Assembly: GCA_015146655.1 (NCBI GenBank) | Contig: VKHL01000137.1 | Location: forward strand, 1 to 34,081 | Source of the DNA: Ochromonas danica | Taxonomy: Eukaryota > Sar > Chrysophyceae > Chromulinales > Chromulinaceae | Direction: 5' to 3' | DNA: 34,081 nucleotides | The notes under the pieces: model-generated | The model's database searches: none | Told to the model about the DNA's origin: nothing | The model's input: the letters and a program-made list of their open reading frames with translations, nothing else | Shown here: piece after piece, positions 1 to 8,300 of the stretch | Layout of the letters: each line of letters starts with the position of its first letter | How positions within the stretch are numbered: the first letter of the stretch is position 1 | Made by a program: the position numbers and the translations under genes

Positions 1-2212
1 ATCGAAATTCGCTTCCTCCACAAAATACGTCTTCAAACCTTCTTCCACTTTCTGCTTCCAAAGGGAAGGAAGCAACACTGCAGATGGTGATGACAACGAT
101 AACAACGATGACACACTACTTCTTCTCAATCTCTTCACCTCGTCATCGGGACCTAATCCATTGTTCACATATACTCCAGATAATGGCGCATCACCCACAC
201 CAATACTACCAGTACTATTACTAACACTAACACCATCACCTCTTTCCACACTGTGCAGAGGAGAAATAAACTCACTGCTCCTACTGCTCTCTACACTTCC
301 CAACACACCCTGCGACCTCGCCTTATTACCATCCTCTCCCTCTCTATCCTTCTCACCCAATGACTTCTTCTCCTTTTCATCATGATAGAAGGCCAACAAC
401 AACACTACCACAGGATGCACCACTCCCAACAACAGATACTTGTAGACGAAGACATAACCATACTCCTGTAACAAGGCAGAGCTACACTGATAGCTGTAGC
501 TAAACGGTGGCTGGAAATCTGAAACATAGATTACATCGGAAGTGCGGGCACAGGTTGTGTCAAGAGTAGCAATACACACCGGGTAGGTATAAGACACGCT
601 CACAGAAGGAGGAGAGGTGAAGACATAGTAGAAACAATCCGAGCTGATCAACAACGTGGCCAAACAAGGTGCAACAATCGTGTTGAACAACATCAAACTA
701 CTGTATATACTGATGGTGGCGGAGTCCCATCCATTTTCTCTATCTTCTTTCTTCATCTCTTCCTCCTTCCTTCTTCTCCCGTCAATAGTTTCCTCTTCGA
801 CAGCATTCTTAGAAACACCACTGCCACCTGCCTCATTATCCTCACATGCCTCACCACCATCACCATCCCCAGATGCTCCTGACTTCTGCTGCACTTCACC
901 TTCTCTTACTCCTCCTCCTCCGCAGGCCACCCAACGAGAAAGAACCAGGAACAATATGCGACACCACAACAGCTTGAACCCAGACATCGCCACCGACAGG
1001 AAGAACGCCTGCAACACTGAAATCTGAACATACAGGTAGACATACGTCGCATTCACCACCATCACCACCGCCACATTCCCCACAGTGATCAATACTACCA
1101 CCACAAAGTAACGCCAATTCTCACTCGCATTCATGCAACAACCAACCAACACTCCTCCACTAAAACAACGCACACAACTCCAAGCAGACTCATAACCCCT
1201 CTCTCCACCAGAAACTACATCATGCACAACTGAAGAACTGTGCCAGCTACGAAACCAAGAAAGAATGCCCGCAACTACTAGAAACAGAACCAACAACGCG
1301 ATCGCTGCTGACTCGCCTGACAGAAAGGCGGCGGTAGGTGTCCATCCATATTGATGCTCGTAGCTGCCATAGAAGGAGGAGAGAGTGGTGTAGAGAGGAA
1401 CGCCCACCAACACGATCAACAACATGGCCAGACAACTGAATTGGCGAACTAATTGTAACAACTGGACCACCCCTCCGATTTGATCTCGAAGGTAAGTCAT
1501 GGGATTATCACGAGGCTTCTTCAGTGATATCTTTTCCTCCTCTTCCACTGCAGCACAGAACGATTGCCATTCCCACATTTGCTTCAACAACACCTCTACC
1601 TTGTCCAGACCTCCTTCACAACAACTCCATGACCCTCCAACTCCCAATACCTCTTCTTTCCTACTACCCTCTCTCAAACTCCTTCCTTCAGACTCTGATA
1701 CCTCTGACCCCTCACCATACACAGCCTTCTTCTCCTTCTCCAACTCCAACTCGCTTTCTGAGACCTCCACCTCTCCTTGCCTGCTTCTCCTCCTCCTCTT
1801 CAAACACACCCATACACACACACCCAACAACAACAAACCTCCCACCACCGACACCCACACCAGCAGAGACACATTCAACGTCACCGACCCACACCCATAT
1901 TGACTCTTGTACGGATCATTGGGAGGCAGACTCTCTTCGTCGCTCTCACCAGCTTCTCCACACGAGAAGATATTGCCTCTCAACACATCCACATCCGACA
2001 TATCATAGTAGCTGCTAGGGATCTTGCCTGACAGACGATTGATCTCCAGAGCGATCGACCCGTTCCGCAAAGAAGAAGAAGACCACGAACTGCTCTTCAA
2101 TGTCCCCGTCAGCTTGTTAAAGCTCAGGTCCAGGTTGATCCACGCATTGCTTTGGATCGACTCCGGCACTGTCCCCGTCAGCTCGTTGTGAGATAAAGAC
2201 AGATCCGTAAGC
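1..2212 (-). pseudogene. 3' part of LRR/multi-pass surface protein copy A, out of frame with its 5' part; runs off left edge
   Basis: This is the continuation of copy A downstream of its frameshift. Aligning it by eye to copy B (6129-8440) shows the same order: end of the LRR domain, first membrane helix, charged linker, then multi-pass region, up to the residues VEEANFD at the window edge. I read the frame matching copy B (codons starting at positions 1, 4, 7 on the plus strand) and found no stop from 2212 to 1. All length differences from copy B in this part are multiples of three (9, 12, 135, 9 and 3 nt). The 135-nt difference removes 45 codons of the charged linker. Without a ribosomal shift or a separate start it cannot be translated as part of the LRR protein. 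An in-frame ATG lies at 1999-2001, just before the first membrane helix. Alternative: a functional gene whose frame is restored by something I cannot see, or an assembly error. Confidence 0.72.
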
Positions 2213-4525
2213 GTCGCCTGACAAATGCAACGTCGCCAACACACTCAACTCCTGGAACAGACAAGAAGGTAAACTACCATGAACCGCATGCTTCCCCATG
2301 ATGTACGAAGACGCCCAAGATGAAGACAGCCCATCCGATAAAGTCACGGTGGCCCGGCGACAACTCGGCGCCGCTGACAAACCATCCAACGCTAACACTT
2401 CCAACTTACTCGCCTTGCAAATATCAGACGAAAGGGTCCCTGTGAAACAATTCTGCACTGCCGCCAGAGTGTTCAGCATCGTCAATTGAGACAAATCTGA
2501 CCATGGGAAAGGACCGCTGAAGCGATTGTTCGACAGATCCAAGTAGTGCAAAGAAGGGGTAGATACAGAAGTAAATACCCCCGACAATGACCCAGACAAC
2601 TCATTCCCTCGTAAGAACAGCCAAAGCAACTTTGACATATTCTCACATGCACGCAAGGGGCCCGTCAAGCCATTGAAGGAGATGTCCAGGATGGTCATGT
2701 TCTCCAGAGAATTCAATGGAGAGGTATCTCCTGTGAAGAGGTTGGTCGAGATGTTGACATATGTCAGAGGACTGGATGGAATAGAGAGAGCAGAGAGTGA
2801 ACCGGACAAGAAGTTACTGTCCATGGCAGCAACTAGCAGATTGGTGAGGTTAGAGAAGGAAGAAGGAAGGGTCCCAATGCAAGTAGCACCAGCAATGCTA
2901 ATATATTGAAGCTTACTCAGTTGTCCAATATCTTCAGGCAGACTGTCAAAAAAGAAGTTATTTCCAATAGCCAATACAACAAGCGTTGTCATATTTGTTA
3001 GGAAGGAGGGTATAGTTCCTGATAATAAGTTAGTATCGAATGCTAACACAGTCAACTGCTCCAATGATGCTATCTCTTGGGGCAGTTTACCTGTCAGAAG
3101 ACATTCTTCCAAATACAAATAGTTCAATGAGGCCATATTCCCAAATGAAGTAGGAATGGTACCTTCGAAGAAATTCACACCCAGATATAACTCTATCATA
3201 TTCTTCCAATTACCCAACTCTTCTGGAAGAGTCCCAGTGAAGGCATTAACAGAAATATCAAAATATTCCAAATTCGTCAGCTGGCTCACTTCTACGGGAA
3301 GACTTCCAGTGAAGTGGTTGTAGCTTATTTCTAGATAAAGCAATGACTTCAATTGATCTATCCTACCATCCAAGCTACCGGATAAGACGTTTTGGAAAAG
3401 ATCCAATTCCAGGATATTGGGAAGCTCGTAGAATGTGGAGGGAATAGTGCCAGACAGTATATTATTATGGAGGTCACACAACTCTAACACGTTTAGTTGA
3501 CCCACGGAGGAAGGTAATGTGCCCGACAACAAGTTCGTGTAAAGACTCAAAAAATATAGAGCAGATGCGTTTCCAATATCACTTGGTATTCCTCCAGTCA
3601 TTAAGTTTCCTCCAATATTGCAATAGGTCATGTTCATCAGCTTACCAACAGAAGGTGGCAGGTGACCTGTCATAAAATTCTTTTCCAAGGCTAAGGTATT
3701 CATGATAGTACAGTTCCCTATGCTCTGAGGAACGGTCCCGGTTATCAGGTTAAAGTAAGTGTAGAAATATGCTAGCTGAGATAAGGAGCCTATATCAGTT
3801 GGGATCGACCCAGTAAGAAAGTTAGAAAATACGAGCAGTGCGTTCAGCACACTCAGCTGCGAGATGTTTGCTGGCAAGCTGCCTGTGAGATGATTATTAG
3901 TCAAATCCAGATAAGTCAATGCCTTAGCATTCAAGAGAGAGCTTGGGATGGTACCAGTTAGACCATTACGCTCTAATATCAAATATAACAAGTAAGATAG
4001 GTTCGATAAGGTGGATGGGATAGAACCTATCAGATCAATATTGTTTGTCAACTCCAATTCGCGCATTTGTTCGAGTTGTCCCAGAGAGGAAGGCAAGCTT
4101 CCTGTCATGTTGTTATTTGACAAAATGATGGAATAGACATGCTTTCCACAACTTTTAGACCCATTCACAGTGTTACTACATACCACAATACAAGTCACAC
4201 CTTCCCAATCCTCACTGCAAGGATCAGGCTTAGATTCGCTGAAATTCCACGGAACACCCGTCCATATCCAATACTCACCCTGGGTAGAGTTGTAGAGGTC
4301 ATATAAGACATCCAATTCCCATTGAGGAAGAGGAGCAGGATTGGTTCGATTTCCAGTCACAGTGGGTATGACTTCCCGGTGGGAGGAAGTTGAATGTGTT
4401 TTCTGGTGTAGTTGCTGGTAAATGGTGACATTTCCCCATGAGTGAATAGTGAGAAGGAAACAATGAAAGAATAATAAGAATAATTGAAGGAAAAATCGAC
4501 TCAGCCATGCACTCTTTATTCTCAT
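2117..4525 (-). CDS. Truncated secreted LRR ectodomain protein, copy A (802 aa)
   Basis: The start is the ATG at 4525, which gives MRIKSAWLSRFFLQLFLLFF, a clear signal peptide aligning with that of copy B; the longer ORF upstream has no ATG. After the signal peptide come an LRR N-terminal cap (WELDVLYDLY then a DWEGVTC cysteine motif) and then about 28 plant-type LRRs of the form LxxLxLxxNxLTGxIPxxL, with many N-x-S/T sites. The family is extracellular and ligand-binding or adhesive. At 2213-2218 a 41-nt net deletion relative to copy B changes frame: the last ~33 residues (from the sequence LSGD) are unrelated to copy B and stop at 2117. The product therefore lacks every membrane helix and would be secreted rather than anchored. 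Whether it is expressed as a decoy or is a dying gene cannot be told from sequence. Confidence 0.75.
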   Translation of the reverse strand: MRIKSAWLSRFFLQLFLLFFHCFLLTIHSWGNVTIYQQLHQKTHSTSSHREVIPTVTGNRTNPAPLPQWELDVLYDLYNSTQGEYWIWTGVPWNFSESKPDPCSEDWEGVTCIVVCSNTVNGSKSCGKHVYSIILSNNNMTGSLPSSLGQLEQMRELELTNNIDLIGSIPSTLSNLSYLLYLILERNGLTGTIPSSLLNAKALTYLDLTNNHLTGSLPANISQLSVLNALLVFSNFLTGSIPTDIGSLSQLAYFYTYFNLITGTVPQSIGNCTIMNTLALEKNFMTGHLPPSVGKLMNMTYCNIGGNLMTGGIPSDIGNASALYFLSLYTNLLSGTLPSSVGQLNVLELCDLHNNILSGTIPSTFYELPNILELDLFQNVLSGSLDGRIDQLKSLLYLEISYNHFTGSLPVEVSQLTNLEYFDISVNAFTGTLPEELGNWKNMIELYLGVNFFEGTIPTSFGNMASLNYLYLEECLLTGKLPQEIASLEQLTVLAFDTNLLSGTIPSFLTNMTTLVVLAIGNNFFFDSLPEDIGQLSKLQYISIAGATCIGTLPSSFSNLTNLLVAAMDSNFLSGSLSALSIPSSPLTYVNISTNLFTGDTSPLNSLENMTILDISFNGLTGPLRACENMSKLLWLFLRGNELSGSLSGVFTSVSTPSLHYLDLSNNRFSGPFPWSDLSQLTMLNTLAAVQNCFTGTLSSDICKASKLEVLALDGLSAAPSCRRATVTLSDGLSSSWASSYIMGKHAVHGSLPSCLFQELSVLATLHLSGDAYGSVFISQRADGDSAGVDPKQCVDQPGPEL
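2211..2220 (-). other. Deletion junction causing the frameshift in copy A
   Basis: Copy B reads 49 nt (8441-8489) between two blocks that are nearly identical in both copies; copy A has only 8 nt (2211-2218, gcgtcgcc) at the same place. The net loss is 41 nt, which is not a multiple of three. The retained bases look like a few nucleotides of filler that repeat the nearby gtcgcc, as expected of an end-joining scar. Confidence 0.85.
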
Positions 4526-5330
4526 CTTCAGAGCATTAATGATATTCAAATTCAACAAATGGAGTGATTAATTTTGTTGGGTTGATCATTCCATGGTGTT
4601 CCATGAAGTTCATTCCATGGAGTTGGTTTGTTTGGCACTCGCATTGGCATTTAATGCATTTAATTTTAAAGCACAGGCGAAGTGGAAGTCGCTGGTAAAT
4701 AGTAGCAAACTTGTCTATCGAAAGGCAACGAGTGGTGTTCTAACTGCCGTTCTGCGTTCGGCTCAAATTTTTGTGGCCTTTCTGCTTCTTGATTTATGTG
4801 AGGAATCGTTAGGCAGTTAATTATCTCCTTGTGCATTTACAGCGTCGGCCGAAAAATGCGTGCTACCTTGCTTGCTTCTAGTGGATTATCATCACCAAGA
4901 GCTTCAAAACTTCTCATGAAGATTTCCAGAATTACAAGTTTGTGCAAACTAATCAGAGTTTTGTGTAACGTCACTGAGGTTAAAGTTATCGCCTAGCCTA
5001 CACGAAACCAAATAGATAGAATGGTTCATCACTGAAATTAGAGCGAAAATTTGGAGTTGCGAACAAAACTCATTCTTGACACTTACTGCATATTTGTGAG
5101 CAAGAACAAAATGATCTCTTCATAAGGAATTTGCAGAGCATTATCATCACACGAAGCTATCTAAAATACAGGAACATAACTAGAATAGGTGGTAACAGCA
5201 GGGAACCAAATCTTCATATGGTCACCTACTGTACCAAAACCAAACAGACAGGTGTACCCCAGTTACGACCATAAACAGCAACACCTAATACTAACAAAAT
5301 CAATGTCTTCCTAACAACAAAGATATCACC
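4526..5330. other. Intergenic between LRR copies A and B
   Basis: About 800 bases separate the start of copy A from the stop of copy B. The copy A-proximal end holds three CCATG-type motifs (4589-4621); the rest is AT-rich and should contain the copy B 3' UTR. A 75-codon plus-strand ORF begins at 4593 but shows no recognisable domain. Nothing else supported. Confidence 0.6.
4589..4621. promoter_or_regulatory. Cluster of three TTCCATG(G) motifs upstream of LRR copy A
   Basis: TTCCATGGTG, TTCCATGAAG and TTCCATGGAG occur at about 14-nt and 10-nt intervals, 60-100 bases upstream of the copy A start codon. Related palindromes occur upstream of copy B (10837) and of the carrier gene (25650), which suggests a shared regulatory site. 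This is inferred from recurrence only. Confidence 0.35.
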
Positions 5331-8300
5331 CTACAGTATTGACCTAACCACCATCTCCACACTCTCATTACTCACCAACTCCTCACCGCCATCACCTCCT
5401 CCACACCCCACCTCACTCCTCTTACGCTCCTCCCCAAACATCCTCATCTCTCCATCACACTTATACCATAACCTTAACCTTACCCACATCCCATGCACCA
5501 TCACACCCAACAATGGCACCAAACACATCACCAACACGAAATAAAAACCTACCCAAGCACCCTCCTTATCACCTGCGATATCAAACAAGAAACAAGACAG
5601 AAACAACACCATCAAGATCGACAGAGGTCGCACTGCCACCAACAACGCTTCAGGCAACTGCTTGCATTCATTGCTTATGTGCTCTATCACCAAGGTCTCC
5701 TTGCTGACAAGCACAGTGGACGAAGACGAACTAACAGACATCTGCTTCTCATTCTTACTCACCAACTCCTCACAAGGAACATCCAAATCTCTCACAGGAT
5801 GGTTGTTACTATTAATGGTAATGGTACTGCTGTTGTTAATGCTGATCCTCTTGCTGTTCAGGTTATTGCTAATGTTGCTCTCTCCACTGCCATCAACCAA
5901 CAACAACGAACCACTGTCCTCATCATGATCAACACTGCTCTTCTGTAGCCTCTTCTTCGACCCTGACAACAGACTAAACCTCGCTAACGCCCATTGCGTC
6001 AGATACGTATTCGTCACGATCGACAAGCATACCAGAACTGACAAATACGGTAACACCACTCCAAACGTCACAAGAGTGCCAATCATCATCGTCAGACGAC
6101 CCGAATACTCCGCTGCACAGAAGATGTGATCGAAATTCGCTTCCTCCACAAAATACGTCTTCAAACCTTCTTCCACTTTCTGCTTCCAAAGGGAAGGAAG
6201 CAACATAGCAGATGATGATGACAACGATGACAACGATGACACACTATTTATTCTCAATCTCTTCACCTCGGGACCTCCATTGTTCACATCTGCTCTAAAC
6301 ATTCGCGCATCAGAGACACCAATACTGCCATTACTATTAGTAACACTAACACCATCACCTCTTTCCACACTGTGTAGAGGAGAAATAAACTCACTGCTCC
6401 TACTGCTCTCCACACTTCCCAACACACCCTGCGACCTCGCCTTCTTACCATCCTCTCCCTCTCTCTCCTTCTCAGACAAAGACTTCTTCTCCTTATCATC
6501 ATGGTAGAAGGCCAACAACAACACTACAACAGGATGCACCACTCCCAACAACAGATACTTGTAGACGAAGACATAACCATACTCCTGTAACAAGGCAGAG
6601 CTACACTGATAGCTATAGCTAAACGGTGGCTGGAAATCTGAAACATAAAGTACATCTACAGTAGCAGTGCAGGTTGCGCTGGAAATCGAGGTGCAGATCG
6701 GATATGAATAAGACACGCTCACAGAAGGAGGAGAGACGAAGACATAGTAGAAACAATCCGAACTGATCAACAACGTGGCCAAACAAGGTGCAACAATCGT
6801 GTTGAACAACATCAAACTACTGTACATACTAATGGTGGCGAAGTCCCATCCACTCTGACTATGACTATCCACTTTCTTCTCTTCCTCCTTCTTCTTACTA
6901 TTGCCCTCTTCATCAGCATTGTTAGATACAGTACTACTACCTGCCTCATCATCATCACATGCCTCACCACCATCACCAGATACTCCTGACTTCTGTTGTT
7001 TTTCACCTTCTCTTACTTCTCCTCCTCTGCGGGCCACCCCGCGAGACAGAACCAGGAACAATATGCGACACCACAACAGCTTGAACCCAGACATCGCCAT
7101 CGACAGGAAAAACGCCTGCAACACTGAAATCTGAACATACAGGTAGACATACGTCGCATTCACCACCATCACCACCGCCACATTCCCTACTGTGATCAAT
7201 ACCATAACCACAAGGTAACGCCACTTCTTTCTTACGCTCTTGCCGCATCCAACCAACACTCCCACACTAAAACAACGCACACAACTCCAAGCAGACTCAT
7301 AACCCCTCTCTCCACCAGAAACTACATCATGCACAACTGAAGAACTGTGCCAGCTACGGAACCAAGAAAGAATGCCTGCAACTACTAGAAACAGAACCAA
7401 CAACGCGATCGCTGCTGACTCGCCTGACAGAAAGGCGGCGGTAGGTGTCCATCCATATTGATGCTCGTAGCTGCCATAGAAGGAGGAGAGAGTGGTGTAG
7501 AGAGGAACGCCCATCAACACGATCAACAACATGGCCAGGCAACTGAATTGGCGAACTAATCGTGATAGCTGGACCACAACTCCGATTTGATCTCGAAGGT
7601 AACTCATGCCATTATCAAGACGCTTTGCATTTCTTCTGACATTAATAACTTCCTCTTCATCGCCTACTTCTACTTCTTTCTTAACCGAATCTCCTTCTTG
7701 CTGCTCAGTTATCCTGCCAAGATCAGCATAATTAGTGCTCTGGTCCAACATTGTCGTCTTCAGTACTTTCCTATTCTCCTCTTCTACTACAGACTCACAG
7801 AGCGATTGCCATTCCCACATATGCTTCAACAACACCTCTACCTTGTCCAGACCTCCTTCACAACAACACCACGAACCTACAAATCGCAATTCCTCTTCTT
7901 TCATAACACCCTCTCTCACACTCTTCCCTTCAACTTCCGATACCTCTGACCCCTCACCATACACAGCCTCCTTCTCCAACTCCAGCTCTCTTCCTGATAC
8001 CTCCTGATCTCCTTGCCTGCTTCTCCTCCTACTCAAACACACCCATATGCACACACCCAACAACAACAACCCTCCCACCACCGACACCCACACCAGCAGA
8101 GACACATTCAACGTCACCGACCCACACCCATATTGACTCTTGTACGGATCATTGGGAGGCAGACTCTCTTCGTCGCTCTCACCAGCTTCTCCACACGAGA
8201 AGATATTGCCTCTCAACACATCCACATCCGACATATCATAGTAGCTGCTAGGGATCTTGCCTGACAGACGATTGATCTCCAGAGCGATCGACCCGTTCCG

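Noticed and set aside
1499-2031. Overlapping plus-strand ORFs rich in Ser, Pro and Thr-His opposite the LRR gene
   Set aside because: They are antisense shadows of the Glu/Lys/Arg-rich linker coding frame, and matching shadows occur opposite copy B.
4593-4820. 75-codon plus-strand ORF with ATG and hydrophobic stretches, divergent from LRR copy A
   Set aside because: It begins inside the CCATGG motif cluster, has no recognised domain and no supporting signals; random ORFs of this length are expected.
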